The notes: generated from the sequence alone by a model not told the origin. A stretch of 64,000 bases of DNA from Candidatus Pelagibacter sp. (GCA_028100865.1 JAOHJV010000001.1:62001-126000); one strand, 5' to 3'; shown: positions 20,124 to 30,462, counted from the stretch's first letter. A program made the numbers and translations.

Positions 20124-23100
20124 TTAATTAAGCTCCACGTTTAATGCCAATGATTTAATTTCTTTAACTAAGACGTTAAATGATTCTGGTATACCTGACT
20201 CGAAGTTTTCTTCACCTTTTACAATAGTTTCATAAACTTTAACCCTACCTGCTACATCATCTGATTTAACAGTTAAAATTTCTTGTAATGTATATGATGC
20301 ACCATATGCTTCCAATGCCCATACTTCCATTTCACCAAATCTTTGACCACCAAGTTGTGCTTTACCACCTAATGGCTGCTGAGTAACCAAGCTATATGGG
20401 CCAGTTGATCTTGCGTGTATCTTATCTTCAACTAAATGATGAAGTTTAAGCATATAAATAATACCTACAGTTACAGGTCTATCAAATTTTTCACCTGTTC
20501 TTCCATCCCATAAATATGTTTGTCCTGACCCTGGTAATTTAGCAAGTTCAAGCATCTCAGTAACATTTTTTTCTTTAGCTCCATCAAATACTGGCGTTGA
20601 AATAGCTATTCCATCTTGTAATGTTTCAACTAAATCTTTGAATTCAGGTTTGCTTAGTTTTTCAACCTTATCATCAAAAATTTCTTCACCATAAACTGAT
20701 TTTAAAAATTTTGAAATTTTTTCAGTTTTTTCAATTTTTTTATTATTATCATTAACTAATCTTTTAACCTCTTCACCAAATTCTTTACAAGCCCAACCTA
20801 AGTGAGTTTCTAGTATTTGTCCTACATTCATACGACTTGGAACACCAAGTGGGTTTAAAACTATATCTACAGGTCTTCCATCTTCTCTATAAGGCATATC
20901 TTCAACAGGAACAATTTTACTAACAACACCTTTGTTACCGTGTCTTCCAGACATCTTATCACCTGGTCTTAATCTTCTTTTTATTGCAACAAAAACTTTA
21001 ACCATTTTCATTACACTTGGTAATAGATCGTCACCACTTCTGATTTTTAAAACTTTGTCTTCAAATCTATCCGTAATATCTTGCTTAGCTTTATTATATT
21101 GATCCTTAAGTTGAGCTAAGGTTGCTTCGTCATTAACATTACCAACGGTGATTTTAAATACCTCATTAATTGATAGCTTTTCGATTGTCTCAAGATCTAA
21201 TTTAGTGCCTTCAGCTAAATCTTTAACTTTTTTAGTTAAAGAAGATCCTGATAAAAATTGAGATGCTCTTTGTTTAATACTTCTCTCTAAAATCTCTTCC
21301 TCAACAATTTTGTCTTGTTGAACTTCTTCAATTTCAGCTCTTTCAATTGTAATAGATCTTTCATCTTTCTCTATACCGTGTCTGTTAAAAACTCTTACAT
21401 CAACAACAGTTCCACTGCTACCTCTTGACATTCTTAAAGATGTATCTGTCACATCGATGGCTTTTTCACCAAAAATAGATCTTAATAATTTTTCTTCCGG
21501 TCCAGAAGCAGAGTCTCCTTTAGGTGTAACTTTTCCAACTAAAATATCACCCGCATTAACTTCTGCCCCAATATAAACAACACCTGATTCATCAAGGTTT
21601 TTTAAAGCCTCTTCATTAACGTTTGGAATATCTCTGGTGATATCTTCTTCGCCTAATTTCGTATCTCTTGCCATAATTTCATATTCAACAATGTGAACAG
21701 ATGTGAATACATCGTCAGTTACACATCTTTCTGAGATTAAAATTGAGTCCTCAAAATTGTAACCTTGCCATGGCATAAAAGCTACTGTTACGTTTTTACC
21801 TAATGCTAACTCACCTAATTTTGTAGATGGTCCATCAGCTATAATATCTCCAGATTTAACCTTGTCACCTACTCTAACTAAAGGTTTTTGGTTGATACAA
21901 GTGTTTTGGTTTGATCTTTTAAATTTTTGTAAATTATAAATATCAACCCCTGATTTAGAGAAATCAGTTTCTTCAGTTGCTTTAATTACAATTCTTTTAC
22001 CGTCAATTTTGTCTACTGTACCATCTCTTTTTGCAACAATAGTAACTCCAGAATCTAAAGCAACATCACTTTCAATACCTGTTCCAACTAATGGAGACTC
22101 AGGTTTTAATAATGGAACTGCTTGTCTCATCATGTTTGACCCCATCAAAGCTCTGTTGGCATCGTCGTTTTCTAAAAAAGGTATTAATGATGCTGCAACT
22201 GAAACAAGTTGCTTAGGTGATACATCGATATAATCAATAGTGTCTGGTTTAGCTAAAAGGAAATTCAAGTTCTGTCTGCAAGAAACTAGTTCTTCTATAA
22301 TTTTTCCATTTTTATCTAATTTTGTATTTGCTTGGGCAATGGTAAATTTAGTTTCTTCCATCGCAGATAAATATTCAACATTATTTTGAACAACAGCGTC
22401 TTTAACTCTCTTATATGGACTTTCAATAAAACCATACTTATTAATCTTTGCGTAAGTTGATAAACTATTTATCAAACCAATGTTTGGTCCTTCTGGAGTT
22501 TCAATCGGACAAATTCTTCCATAATGAGTTGGATGAACATCACGAACTTCAAAACCAGCTCTTTCTCTTGTTAAACCACCAGGTCCTAATGCTGAAACTC
22601 TTCTTTTATGAGTAATCTCAGATAATGGATTTGTTTGATCCATAAATTGTGAAAGTTGAGAGCTAGCAAAAAAATCTTTTAAAGAAACTGTTAAAGGTTT
22701 AGCATTGATTAAATCTTGAGGCATTGCTGACTCAACATCTAATGTTGTCATTTTTTCTTTAATAGCTCTTTCCATTCGGTAAACACCAATACGAGCTTGA
22801 TTTTCAACTAATTCACCAACAGAACGTACTCTTCTATTTCCTAAATGGTCAATATCATCAACTTCATCTTTACCATCTCTTAAGTCCAGCATTTTGTGAA
22901 CAATGGCTATAATGTCATCATTTCTTAAAATAGTAATTTTATCTGAACAATCCTGTTCTAATCTTGAATTCATTTTTACTCTTCCAACATCAGAAAGATC
23001 ATATCTGTCAGAACTAAAGAATAAATTGTTGAAAATTTGAGTAGCTATTTCAATCGTTGGTGGCTCACCTGGTCTAAGCATTTTATAGATTTCTGTAATA

Positions 23101-24209
23101 GCCTCATCTTTTGAATTATTTTTATCATTTAAAATAGTGGTTAATAAATACGGACCCTTGTTAATTGAGTTCGTTACAGAAATTTGCAAAGAATGTATAT
23201 TCGCATCTAATATTTGCTGGATTACAGCATCATTAAGCTCTGTTCCTATTGAAAAAGTGCCCTCTTCTTCATCATTAACTTTTACATCTCTATGTAAAAA
23301 TTTACCAAATAATGAGTCTCTTGTTACTAAAATATCTTTTAAACCATCATTAGATAGCTTTTTGGCATTTAAAAAATTAATTTTATCACCTAGTTTAATT
23401 ACTATTTCACCAGTTTTTGCATTAGTAACTTCTTCTGAGAAATTTTTTGCTTTATAATTTTCGGGATTAAATTTAGTTTTCCATTTTTCAGTTTTTGGAT
23501 CAAAAGTATATTGTTCACTATCATAAAATTCATCCGCTATTTCAGCTTTAGTAAAACCTAAAGCCAACAATAAAGTTGATGAAAAAATTTTTTTCTTTCT
23601 ATCTATTTTAAAATATAAAAAGTCCTTAACATCGTATTCAAAATCTAACCAAGAACCTCTATTTGGGATTACTCTTGCATTAAATAATAGTTTTCCACTT
23701 GCATGAGTTTTTCCTTTATCATGATCAAAAAATACACCCGGACTTCTGTGCATTTGATTAACTACAACTCTTTGAACCCCGTTGGTGATAAAAGTACCAC
23801 TGTTAGTCATCATGGGTACTTCACCCATATAAACTTCTTGTTCTTTCGCAGATAAAATATCTTTAGTATTATTTTCTTGATCTATTTCATAAACAACTAA
23901 TCTTAAAGTACATTTAAGAGCAGATGAATAAGTTAAACCTCTAGTAATACATTCTTCAACATCAAATTTTGGTTTATCTAATCTATAAGAAACATATTCT
24001 AAAGTTGCTTTGTCATTTAAATCCTCGATTGGGAATATGCTTTTAAAAACTCTGTCAAAACCTTTAGTCAATTCTGCTTCAGAATGAAATTCTGTTAATT
24101 CTTTATAAGAATTTTTTTGAACTTCGATTAGGTTTGGAATAGATAAACTTTCTTTTAGTTTACCAAAACTTTTTCTTATGTTTTTCTTCTCAGTAAAAGA
24201 TAATTGCAT
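20124..24209 (-). CDS. rpoB: DNA-directed RNA polymerase subunit beta
   Basis: RNA polymerase beta subunit, forming the other pincer of the catalytic cleft. The rifampicin-binding cluster near residues 515-550 reads wild type at the classic positions ([20 protein letters not shown] followed by [10 protein letters not shown]), so intrinsic rifampicin sensitivity is expected at the target. The [15 protein letters not shown] segment near residue 1080 is conserved. The length is 1361 residues. It lies 55 bp after rplL, with a strong hairpin in the gap. Confidence 0.99.
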   Translation of the reverse strand: MQLSFTEKKNIRKSFGKLKESLSIPNLIEVQKNSYKELTEFHSEAELTKGFDRVFKSIFPIEDLNDKATLEYVSYRLDKPKFDVEECITRGLTYSSALKCTLRLVVYEIDQENNTKDILSAKEQEVYMGEVPMMTNSGTFITNGVQRVVVNQMHRSPGVFFDHDKGKTHASGKLLFNARVIPNRGSWLDFEYDVKDFLYFKIDRKKKIFSSTLLLALGFTKAEIADEFYDSEQYTFDPKTEKWKTKFNPENYKAKNFSEEVTNAKTGEIVIKLGDKINFLNAKKLSNDGLKDILVTRDSLFGKFLHRDVKVNDEEEGTFSIGTELNDAVIQQILDANIHSLQISVTNSINKGPYLLTTILNDKNNSKDEAITEIYKMLRPGEPPTIEIATQIFNNLFFSSDRYDLSDVGRVKMNSRLEQDCSDKITILRNDDIIAIVHKMLDLRDGKDEVDDIDHLGNRRVRSVGELVENQARIGVYRMERAIKEKMTTLDVESAMPQDLINAKPLTVSLKDFFASSQLSQFMDQTNPLSEITHKRRVSALGPGGLTRERAGFEVRDVHPTHYGRICPIETPEGPNIGLINSLSTYAKINKYGFIESPYKRVKDAVVQNNVEYLSAMEETKFTIAQANTKLDKNGKIIEELVSCRQNLNFLLAKPDTIDYIDVSPKQLVSVAASLIPFLENDDANRALMGSNMMRQAVPLLKPESPLVGTGIESDVALDSGVTIVAKRDGTVDKIDGKRIVIKATEETDFSKSGVDIYNLQKFKRSNQNTCINQKPLVRVGDKVKSGDIIADGPSTKLGELALGKNVTVAFMPWQGYNFEDSILISERCVTDDVFTSVHIVEYEIMARDTKLGEEDITRDIPNVNEEALKNLDESGVVYIGAEVNAGDILVGKVTPKGDSASGPEEKLLRSIFGEKAIDVTDTSLRMSRGSSGTVVDVRVFNRHGIEKDERSITIERAEIEEVQQDKIVEEEILERSIKQRASQFLSGSSLTKKVKDLAEGTKLDLETIEKLSINEVFKITVGNVNDEATLAQLKDQYNKAKQDITDRFEDKVLKIRSGDDLLPSVMKMVKVFVAIKRRLRPGDKMSGRHGNKGVVSKIVPVEDMPYREDGRPVDIVLNPLGVPSRMNVGQILETHLGWACKEFGEEVKRLVNDNNKKIEKTEKISKFLKSVYGEEIFDDKVEKLSKPEFKDLVETLQDGIAISTPVFDGAKEKNVTEMLELAKLPGSGQTYLWDGRTGEKFDRPVTVGIIYMLKLHHLVEDKIHARSTGPYSLVTQQPLGGKAQLGGQRFGEMEVWALEAYGASYTLQEILTVKSDDVAGRVKVYETIVKGEENFESGIPESFNVLVKEIKSLALNVELN

Positions 24210-24220
24210 TTATGTTAAAT

Positions 24221-24245
24221 AATACTGATTAAAATAATCAGTATT
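24221..24245 (-). promoter_or_regulatory. Strong hairpin between rplL and rpoB
   Basis: A perfect 11-bp inverted repeat AATACTGATTA / TAATCAGTATT with a 3-base loop fills the 55-bp gap between rplL and rpoB. It lies 11 bp before the rpoB ATG on the transcript. It is not followed by a uridine run, so a partial attenuator or an RNase III processing site, as known at this junction in Escherichia coli, is more likely than a full terminator. Confidence 0.6.
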
Positions 24246-24264
24246 TGAATTCTTTCTTATTAAT

Positions 24265-24627
24265 TTATTTAAGTTCTACTTTTGCGCCTGCAGCTTCTAA
24301 CTTAGCTTTAATCTCTTCAGCATCTTTTTTATTAACACCAGACTTAACTTCTTTTGGTGCACCCTCTACAAGATCTTTAGCTTCTTTTAAACCTAGTGAA
24401 GTTGCTGCTCTAACTTCTTTAATAACATTAATTTTTTTCTCACCAGCTGATACAAGCATAATTGTAAAATCATCTTTATCTTCTGCTGGAGCTGCACCTG
24501 CCGCCGCTGGAGCCGCCGCTGCCATAGGAGTAACACCCCATTTATCTTCTAATTGTTTTGATAATTCTGCTGCTTCAGCAACAGTTAAACTTGAAAGGTC
24601 TTCAATAATTTTATTTAGGTCAGGCAT
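24265..24627 (-). CDS. rplL: 50S ribosomal protein L7/L12
   Basis: Stalk protein L7/L12, present in several copies, which recruits translational GTPases. The N-terminal dimerisation domain (1-30) is joined by an alanine-rich hinge (about 33-50) to the C-terminal domain with [20 protein letters not shown] and [11 protein letters not shown]. The length is 120 residues. It lies 3 bp after rplJ. Confidence 0.98.
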   Translation of the reverse strand: MPDLNKIIEDLSSLTVAEAAELSKQLEDKWGVTPMAAAAPAAAGAAPAEDKDDFTIMLVSAGEKKINVIKEVRAATSLGLKEAKDLVEGAPKEVKSGVNKKDAEEIKAKLEAAGAKVELK

Positions 24628-24630
24628 AAT

Positions 24631-25152
24631 TTACTCTTTGGGTTGTGTTTCAGAATTTTCTGCCGACAAACTACTCATTTTTTCTGAGTATGCAAGCAAA
24701 ATACTCACTAATTTTGATGCTGGAGCATTTAAAATACCAACAATATTTGCTCTGGCTTCGTCTAAAGTTGGTAAACTAGCTACATTTTGGACACCGGCCT
24801 GATCTAAGACCTCATTGTCCATTATTCCACCAATTAATTTTAAATTTTCGTTATCTTTTGCAAATTTTGAGAGAATCCTTGCTGACATTATGGCGTCTTC
24901 ACCAAAAGCAACTGCTGTTGGACCTGTAAATAAGTTTGATAAATCTTTACACTTAGTTTTTTCTAAAGCTAGTTTAGTAATTCTATTTTTTGTTATTTTA
25001 AAGATTATTCCATGCTCTCTCATCTGGGCTCTTAATTCATCTAATTGAGTCATTGTTAAACCTTGATAATGAGTGACCATAACAGCTTTGCTGTTCTCAA
25101 ACTGAGTAGTTATTTCTGAAATATAATTTTTTTTCTGTTCTTTAGTTAGCAT
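24631..25152 (-). CDS. rplJ: 50S ribosomal protein L10
   Basis: L10 is the base of the stalk, holding L7/L12 dimers on its C-terminal helix and binding 23S rRNA with its N-domain (YQGLTMTQLDELRAQMRE, near residues 30-47). The length is 173 residues. Immediate linkage to rplL (3 bp) and rplA (2 bp) is the usual order. Confidence 0.97.
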   Translation of the reverse strand: MLTKEQKKNYISEITTQFENSKAVMVTHYQGLTMTQLDELRAQMREHGIIFKITKNRITKLALEKTKCKDLSNLFTGPTAVAFGEDAIMSARILSKFAKDNENLKLIGGIMDNEVLDQAGVQNVASLPTLDEARANIVGILNAPASKLVSILLAYSEKMSSLSAENSETQPKE

Positions 25153-25154
25153 GA

Positions 25155-25844
25155 TTATATCGATTTCCCTAATTTAACTTTATATGAAACACCCATTGAC
25201 GATGTAACAAAAGTATTTTTAATTAAATCACCTTTTAGAGTATTATTAGATTTTTCTTTTTCTAATGCATCTAATATTGCATGAAAGTTTTTTAATAATT
25301 GATCGTCATGAAATGATTTTTTTCCAATACTGACACCTATGTTACCATCTTTATCATTTCTAATTTCTACTTGACCAGATTTAGCATTAGTTACGGCTTC
25401 TTTGATATTATCAGATACAGACCCAAGTTTTGGATTTGGCATTAATCCTTTTGGGCCTAAAACTTTACCTAACTTAGAAAGTTTAATCATCATACCAGGT
25501 GTACATATTAATTTTTCAAAATTTAATTCACCACCTTTAATTTTTTCAACAAATTCATCACTACCTACAATATCAGCTCCTGCATCTTTGGCCTCTTGTG
25601 CTTTATTATCTTCACAAACAACTGCAACTTTAACATTTTTTCCAGTTCCACCAGGTAAGTTAACAACTGTTCTAATATTAACTTCGCTTTTCTTTTGTTT
25701 ATTATTAATTTGAAAACTCAAATCCAAAGACTCATCAAATTTAGTCGTACAATTTTTTTTAACCTCAGGTAATAATTTTTCAATTAACTCAGCATTTAAA
25801 TCTTTTGTTTTTTCAGGTAATTTTTTATATCTTTTTGATGCCAT
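25155..25844 (-). CDS. rplA: 50S ribosomal protein L1
   Basis: L1 forms the mobile stalk at the E site and often represses its own operon. The signature CTPGMMIKLSKLGKVLGPKG followed by LMPNPKLGS is seen near residues 113-141. The length of 229 residues is normal. It overlaps rplK by one base. Confidence 0.98.
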   Translation of the reverse strand: MASKRYKKLPEKTKDLNAELIEKLLPEVKKNCTTKFDESLDLSFQINNKQKKSEVNIRTVVNLPGGTGKNVKVAVVCEDNKAQEAKDAGADIVGSDEFVEKIKGGELNFEKLICTPGMMIKLSKLGKVLGPKGLMPNPKLGSVSDNIKEAVTNAKSGQVEIRNDKDGNIGVSIGKKSFHDDQLLKNFHAILDALEKEKSNNTLKGDLIKNTFVTSSMGVSYKVKLGKSI

Positions 25845-26269
25845 TACTCTTTTACCTCAATCCCCATTGATCTAGCTGAACCTGCAATAATTTTTACTGC
25901 TTCTTCCAAATCATGAGCATTTAAGTCATTCATTTTTTGATTAGCAATATCTTCTAATTGTTTTTTAGATATTGAAGCAACTATATTTCTTCCAGGTTCT
26001 TTTGATCCACCTTTAAGTTTAACAGCTTCTTTAATAAAGAAAGATGCTGGTGGAGATTTAATTTTAAAATCAAATTTTTTATCTTTATAAACTGTAATCT
26101 CTACTGGAACTGGTTTTCCAGCCATTGATTTAGTTTTATCATTAAAAGCTTTACAAAATTCCATGATGTTTACACCACGTTGACCTAACGCAGGTCCAAC
26201 TGGAGGTGCAGGATTTGCTTGACCACCTTTAATTTGTAACTTTATAAATCCACTAATTTCTTTTGCCAT
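25844..26269 (-). CDS. rplK: 50S ribosomal protein L11
   Basis: L11 belongs to the GTPase-associated centre and is needed for stringent-response sensing. The N-terminal proline-rich segment [20 protein letters not shown] (residues 13-32) is the thiostrepton-site signature, and the C-terminal RNA-binding domain ends with [13 protein letters not shown]. Length is 141 residues. One-base overlaps link it to nusG and rplA. Confidence 0.98.
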   Translation of the reverse strand: MAKEISGFIKLQIKGGQANPAPPVGPALGQRGVNIMEFCKAFNDKTKSMAGKPVPVEITVYKDKKFDFKIKSPPASFFIKEAVKLKGGSKEPGRNIVASISKKQLEDIANQKMNDLNAHDLEEAVKIIAGSARSMGIEVKE

Positions 26270-26799
26270 TAACTTGCTTTCTCAACTTGGTTATATTCTA
26301 AATCTACTGGTGTTGGACGTCCAAATATAGAAACTGAAACCTTAAGTCTAGACTTTTCTTCATCTATGTCTTCCACCATTCCACTGAATGATGCAAAAGG
26401 ACCATCTACAACCTGAACTTTTTCACCAACGCTGTACTCTATACCAGATTTTGGCTGAGCCACACCATCTTTTATTTGTCCTAAAATTTTCTCGATTTCT
26501 TTATCTGAAACTGGAACCGGAATTCCTTTAGAACCTAAAAATCCACTTACTCTCTTTAGATTTTTTATCATATGATAAATATCATTATTCATTTCACACT
26601 TAACAAGGACGTAACCAGGAAAATATTTCTTTTTTCTTTGAATTCTTTTTCCTCTTTTAACTTCTGTTACGTCATGAGTTGGGACAATAATTTCCTCAAA
26701 TTTATCAGAAATCTTAGCTTTTTCAGCTTCCTCTTTAATTAAACTAGAAACCTTGTTCTCAAAGTTAGAGTGCGATTGAACTATGAACCAGTTTTTCAT
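26269..26799 (-). CDS. nusG: Transcription termination/antitermination factor NusG
   Basis: NusG clamps RNA polymerase and joins it to Rho or, through S10, to the ribosome. The NGN domain covers residues 1-115 ([28 protein letters not shown]) and the KOW domain about 122-160 ([20 protein letters not shown]). The length is 176 residues. It overlaps secE by one base, the common secE-nusG pair. Confidence 0.98.
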   Translation of the reverse strand: MKNWFIVQSHSNFENKVSSLIKEEAEKAKISDKFEEIIVPTHDVTEVKRGKRIQRKKKYFPGYVLVKCEMNNDIYHMIKNLKRVSGFLGSKGIPVPVSDKEIEKILGQIKDGVAQPKSGIEYSVGEKVQVVDGPFASFSGMVEDIDEEKSRLKVSVSIFGRPTPVDLEYNQVEKAS

Positions 26800-26996
26800 T
26801 AAATGCTTACCTTAAGTAATAATTCTAAGAAAAACTTTAATACTTGATCCAAAAGAAGAAAAAATAATGACATAACAACAGCCATTGCAAAAACCATTAA
26901 TGCTCCCTGCAAAGTTTCTTTCCATGTAGGCCATGAAACTTTAAAAGCTTCTTGTTTTACTTCCTGAATAAATTTCATCGGGTTTTTCATAATCAT
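26799..26996 (-). CDS. secE: Protein translocase subunit SecE
   Basis: Small clamp subunit of the SecYEG translocon. The 65 residues hold the amphipathic segment FIQEVKQEAFKVSWPTWKET (9-28) with the conserved KVxWPT, then one membrane helix (about 33-56). An alternative ATG two codons in, at 26990, would give MKNPMKFIQEV and is equally plausible. It lies between tRNA-Trp and nusG. Confidence 0.96.
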   Translation of the reverse strand: MIMKNPMKFIQEVKQEAFKVSWPTWKETLQGALMVFAMAVVMSLFFLLLDQVLKFFLELLLKVSI

Positions 26997-27007
26997 TTAG
27001 CTCTAAT

Positions 27008-27083
27008 TGGCAGGAGCGGAGGGACTCGAACCCTCAGCCTCCGGTTTTGGAGACCGGCGCTCTACCAATTGAGCTACACTCCT
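27008..27083 (-). tRNA. tRNA-Trp (CCA anticodon)
   Basis: A 76-nt cloverleaf with a 7-bp acceptor stem AGGAGTG/CGCTCCT, D and T arms (GGTTCGAGT), and an anticodon stem-loop CCGGT-CTCCAAA-ACCGG that gives anticodon CCA. The 3' CCA is encoded. It sits between tuf and secE, a widely kept position. Confidence 0.96.
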
Positions 27084-27093
27084 ATTTATAGAG

Positions 27094-28284
27094 TTACTCT
27101 ATAATTTTAGTTACTACTCCTGCTCCAACAGTTCTTCCACCTTCTCTAATAGCAAAGTTTAATTGTTCTGCCATTGCAATTGGTGTGATTAACTTAACAG
27201 TAAATTTAGCATCATCACCTGGCATAACCATTTCTGTACCTGCTGGTAATTCTACTTCTCCTGTTACGTCTGTTGTTCTAAAATAAAACTGAGGTCTGTA
27301 TTTAGTAAAGAAAGGCGTATGTCTTCCACCCTCATCTTTTTTAAGTACATAAGCCTGAGCTTCAAATTTAGTATGTGGAGTAATTGATCCAGATTTACAA
27401 AGAACTTGACCTCTTTCAATGTCAGTTCTTTCAATCCCTCTCAATAAAATTCCTACGTTATCACCAGCTTCACCTGAGTCTAAAAGTTTTCTAAACATTT
27501 CAACTCCAGTACAAACTGATTTTTTAGTTTCTTTAATACCAACGATTTCAACTTCTTCACCAGTTTTAATTACACCTGATTCAATTCTACCAGTTGCAAC
27601 TGTTCCTCTTCCTGAAATTGAAAATACATCCTCAACAGGCATCAAGAATGGTTTATCAACATCTCTTGCTGGTTGTGGAATATGTTCGTCAACAGCTTTC
27701 ATTAATTCTAAAATTGAATTTTTTCCAATTTCATCATCTCTTTTTTCTACTGCCGCTAAAGCTGAGCCTTTAACAATTGGAGTTGTTTCTCCAGGATATT
27801 TATATGAAGTTAAAAGTTCTCTAATTTCTTCTTCTACAAGTTCGATCATATCTTTATCATCTACTTGGTCTACTTTATTTAAGTAAACAACAATTGCTGG
27901 GATACCAACTTGTCTTCCTAAAAGAATGTGCTCTCTTGTTTGTGGCATAGGACCATCAGCAGCATTAACTACTAAGATAGCTCCATCCATTTGCGCAGCA
28001 CCAGTGATCATGTTTTTAACATAGTCAGCGTGACCCGGACAATCTACGTGAGCATAATGTCTTTTTTCAGTTTCATATTCAACGTGAGCAGTTGAAATTG
28101 TAATTCCTCTTTCTTTTTCTTCAGGAGCTTTATCGATTTGATCGTAAGCTACTGCTGTTCCACCACCTGCTTCTGCTAACGTAATTGTGATAGCTGCAGT
28201 AAGAGTAGTTTTACCATGGTCGACATGACCAATAGTCCCAATGTTACAGTGGGGTTTATTTCTAACAAATTTTTCTTTTGACAT
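27094..28284 (-). CDS. tuf: Elongation factor Tu
   Basis: GTPase that delivers aminoacyl-tRNA to the ribosome. The P-loop [10 protein letters not shown] is at residues 19-28, DCPGHADY at about 80-87, NKVD at about 135, and the domain II and III blocks are complete. The length of 396 residues is normal. It is the only tuf copy in this window and lies in a tRNA-Tyr, tRNA-Gly, tuf, tRNA-Trp, secE series rather than behind fusA. Confidence 0.99.
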   Translation of the reverse strand: MSKEKFVRNKPHCNIGTIGHVDHGKTTLTAAITITLAEAGGGTAVAYDQIDKAPEEKERGITISTAHVEYETEKRHYAHVDCPGHADYVKNMITGAAQMDGAILVVNAADGPMPQTREHILLGRQVGIPAIVVYLNKVDQVDDKDMIELVEEEIRELLTSYKYPGETTPIVKGSALAAVEKRDDEIGKNSILELMKAVDEHIPQPARDVDKPFLMPVEDVFSISGRGTVATGRIESGVIKTGEEVEIVGIKETKKSVCTGVEMFRKLLDSGEAGDNVGILLRGIERTDIERGQVLCKSGSITPHTKFEAQAYVLKKDEGGRHTPFFTKYRPQFYFRTTDVTGEVELPAGTEMVMPGDDAKFTVKLITPIAMAEQLNFAIREGGRTVGAGVVTKIIE

Positions 28285-28330
28285 TACTTTTTTACCTCAG
28301 TTTTTGTTTTCATTAATAATTTTTTCTTCT

Positions 28331-28404
28331 TGGAGCGGGTAAAGGGAATCGAACCCTTACATCCAGCTTGGAAGGCTAGCGTTCTACCATTGAACTACAC
28401 CCGC
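28331..28404 (-). tRNA. tRNA-Gly (UCC anticodon)
   Basis: A 74-nt cloverleaf: acceptor GCGGGTG/TACCCGC, T loop GGTTCGATTCC, anticodon stem-loop CTAGC-CTTCCAA-GCTGG giving UCC. The 3' CCA is encoded. It lies 46 bp upstream of tuf and 44 bp after tRNA-Tyr, so the three are probably cotranscribed. Confidence 0.95.
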
Positions 28405-28448
28405 ACAACCCCAAGAGTAACACTCCATGTTACTTAAAATTTATTGAA

Positions 28449-28534
28449 TGGTGGAGGGGGAAAGATTCGAACTTTCGAAGACCGAAGTCAACGGGTTTAC
28501 AGCCCGCCCCATTTGACCGCTCTGGAACCCCTCC
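28449..28534 (-). tRNA. tRNA-Tyr (GUA anticodon)
   Basis: An 86-nt class II tRNA with acceptor GGAGGGG/CCCCTCC, a long variable arm (TTGACTTCGGTCTTCGAA region) and an anticodon loop CTGTAAA giving GUA. CCA is encoded. It is the first gene of the tRNA-tuf transcript. A short GC-rich hairpin lies 3 nt upstream of its 5' end (28538-28551). Confidence 0.95.
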
Positions 28535-28580
28535 TTTGGGGAAGCGTCCCCTGTTCAATAAAGCTTCAAACAACATGCGT

Positions 28581-28608
28581 TTTATATATTTTATTTATTC
28601 AAATGCAA
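28581..28608 (-). promoter_or_regulatory. Promoter for tRNA-Tyr/tRNA-Gly/tuf operon
   Basis: On the minus strand TTGCAT (28603-28608) and TATAAA (28581-28586) are 16 bp apart, about 47 bp before the mature tRNA-Tyr. It lies in the 128-bp gap that also separates this operon from the divergent rlmB. The -10 and spacing match the rpsM and rpsD promoters. Confidence 0.6.
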
Positions 28609-28662
28609 CACGTGATTTAATAGATAAATATTCAAAAAAACGTGTAAAACTCAATAAAATTT

Positions 28663-29406
28663 ATGAATAAATCGTCTTTTTTCATTGCTGGCCAACATGC
28701 TGTAATTGAAGCGCTTAGAAATCCTGATCGAAAAGTTTTAAGAGTATTTTTAACTGAAGATGCTAAGAAAAATATTCACAGAAAAAACCCAAGAAAAAAT
28801 GTTTTAGAGGACGTTAAAGTTTATTTTAAATCTAAAAAAGAATTAGACAAATACACATCCAAAGAACAATTAATGCATGGAGGTTATGTTGCAGAAGTTG
28901 AACATTTAGATCAACCTGATTTAAAAGAATATATTAAAGAAAAAAAGAACTGTACTTTTGTTTGTCTTGATGAAGTAACTGATCCAAGAAATATTGGTTC
29001 ATTAATTAGAAGTGCTGCATCATTTAAAATAGACGGTTTAATTATTAAAGAAAGACACTTTCCAAAAGATAGTAAGATTATGTACAAATCTGCTAGTGGC
29101 TGCATGGAGCATCTAAATATTTTTCAAGTATCTAATATTAATTCAACACTTAAAAATTTAAGAGAAAGAAATTTTTGGGTATATGGTTTTGATGCTAGAG
29201 GAGATAAGGATTTTACAGAGGTAAAATGGGAAGGAAAAAATGTTCTACTCTTTGGATCTGAAGGATTTGGTATGAGAGAGCACACTGGTAAATATGCTGA
29301 TTTCTTTGTTAAAATAGATATGAGCAAAGATATAGAAAGTTTAAATATATCTAATAGTGCAGCTATTGTTTTTCACCACCTTAGTTATTTAAAAAAAAAG
29401 AGTTGA
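28663..29406 (+). CDS. rlmB: 23S rRNA 2'-O-methyltransferase, RlmB/TrmH family
   Basis: SPOUT-class enzyme that probably methylates a ribose in 23S rRNA (G2251 in Escherichia coli numbering) using S-adenosylmethionine. The N-terminal L30e-like substrate-binding domain covers about residues 1-85 (GQHAVIEALRNPDRKV). The SPOUT motifs follow: DPRNIGSLIRSA (about 107), FGSEGFGMRE (about 197) and LNISNSAAIVFHHL (about 226). The length is 247 residues. A tRNA-Thr follows 33 bp later on the same strand. The exact target is inferred from family membership. Confidence 0.88.
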   Translation: MNKSSFFIAGQHAVIEALRNPDRKVLRVFLTEDAKKNIHRKNPRKNVLEDVKVYFKSKKELDKYTSKEQLMHGGYVAEVEHLDQPDLKEYIKEKKNCTFVCLDEVTDPRNIGSLIRSAASFKIDGLIIKERHFPKDSKIMYKSASGCMEHLNIFQVSNINSTLKNLRERNFWVYGFDARGDKDFTEVKWEGKNVLLFGSEGFGMREHTGKYADFFVKIDMSKDIESLNISNSAAIVFHHLSYLKKKS

Positions 29407-29439
29407 TTATTTAACAAATAATTAATAGTTATTGCGCAT

Positions 29440-29515
29440 GCCCTTGTAGCTCAGTTGGTAGAGCAATTGATTTGTAATCAATAGGTCCGCGGTTCGAATC
29501 CGTGCGGGGGCACCA
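29440..29515 (+). tRNA. tRNA-Thr (UGU anticodon)
   Basis: A 76-nt cloverleaf: acceptor GCCCTTG/CGGGGGC with two G-U pairs, D arm AGCTCAGTTGGTAGAGC, anticodon stem-loop ATTGA-TTTGTAA-TCAAT giving UGU, and T loop GGTTCGAATCC. The CCA end is encoded. It may be cotranscribed with rlmB. Confidence 0.95.
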
Positions 29516-29519
29516 TCAC

Positions 29520-29687
29520 TCAATTATTCTTATCCCCAGTGAATTGCTTCATGGTTTCACCATACTTTTTAATTTTTTCTAACTCTTTTAATTGTTCATT
29601 TTTTTTCTTTTCCGAAGAATAGTAAATTGGCATGATAATTGACAAACCAACTATAACTATTGTTAATATTATTTGCCAAGTGTCCAT
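29520..29687 (-). CDS. Small single-pass membrane protein, 55 residues
   Basis: A complete short frame starting ATG at 29687 and ending TGA. It begins MDTWQIILTIVIVGLSIIMP, so residues 4-22 form one hydrophobic helix. A charged tail rich in lysine and glutamate follows (about 25-45, KKKNEQLKELEKIKKYGE), which may be a short coiled coil in the cytoplasm. It ends 5 bp past tRNA-Thr on the opposite strand, and the nadK stop lies 4 bp upstream. No family is recognised. The coding-like amino-acid makeup and tight packing suggest a real gene. Confidence 0.55.
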   Translation of the reverse strand: MDTWQIILTIVIVGLSIIMPIYYSSEKKKNEQLKELEKIKKYGETMKQFTGDKNN

Positions 29688-29691
29688 TAAT

Positions 29692-30462
29692 CTAACTGGT
29701 TTCTTTTCTTATTTGTTCAATTTTAATCTTTTTTTGTAAACTTCTATTTTTATCATAGAGAAGATTAAACTTAATTTTATTATTAGTTTTTACTGTAATT
29801 GATTTAGCATTTCTTACCTCTAAATTGTCTGCAACAGCACTTATGGGTCTTTTGGATGGATCTAAATTTGTGATAATAATTTTAGATTTATCATTAACTA
29901 TTTTACCTTTCCATCTTCTTGGTCTAAACGCACTGATTGGTGATATTGATAATTTTTTTGAATGAAGACTTAAAATAGGTCCATGAACTGAAAGATTGTA
30001 AGCTGTACTTCCTGCAGGAGTTGAAACTAATACTCCATCTGAAACTAACTTTTTAATTATTTGTCTTGAGCCTTGTTTGATAGATAATGATGCAGCTTGC
30101 CTACTTTGTCTTAAAATAGAAACTTCATTAATTGCTAAGGATTTTCTAGTTTGATTACTTTTATTTCTTACAATCATCTCTAAAGGAGAAATAGAAACCA
30201 TATTTGCTTTAGATAGGTTTTTGATAATATTTTTTGAAGAAAATTTATTCATCAAGAAACCATAGTTTCCTGAATTGATGCCATAAAATTGTTTTTTTGA
30301 ATTCTTATTTTTTTTAAGTGTTTGAAGCATAAAACCATCTCCTCCAATCACGATAATAAGATTGTCTTTTTTAAATTGTTCTTGATTTAGTTTTTTAACT
30401 AATAGTTTTTTAATTTTAGAAGATTTCGTATTTTTATCAGAAATAATCTGAAGTTTAGACAT
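29692..30462 (-). CDS. nadK: NAD kinase
   Basis: Phosphorylates NAD to NADP with ATP. The GGDG motif is near residue 40 (VIGGDGFMLQTL) and the second signature GSTAYNLSVHGPIL near residue 157. The 256-residue form without N-terminal extension is common in alphaproteobacteria. It is encoded between tRNA-Leu (upstream on the same strand, 4 bp away) and the small membrane protein. nadE, an earlier step of the NAD pathway, is at 50.2 kb. Confidence 0.93.
   Translation of the reverse strand: MSKLQIISDKNTKSSKIKKLLVKKLNQEQFKKDNLIIVIGGDGFMLQTLKKNKNSKKQFYGINSGNYGFLMNKFSSKNIIKNLSKANMVSISPLEMIVRNKSNQTRKSLAINEVSILRQSRQAASLSIKQGSRQIIKKLVSDGVLVSTPAGSTAYNLSVHGPILSLHSKKLSISPISAFRPRRWKGKIVNDKSKIIITNLDPSKRPISAVADNLEVRNAKSITVKTNNKIKFNLLYDKNRSLQKKIKIEQIRKETS

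Noticed and set aside
24245..24802. Plus-strand open frame of 185 codons opposite rplL and rplJ
   Set aside because: It is antisense to two certain ribosomal genes, has low-complexity Ala/Ser runs mirrored from the rplL hinge, and no family pattern.
27419..27886. Plus-strand open frame of 155 codons opposite tuf
   Set aside because: Antisense of a highly conserved gene; composition rich in Ser, Pro and Ile as expected of a shadow.
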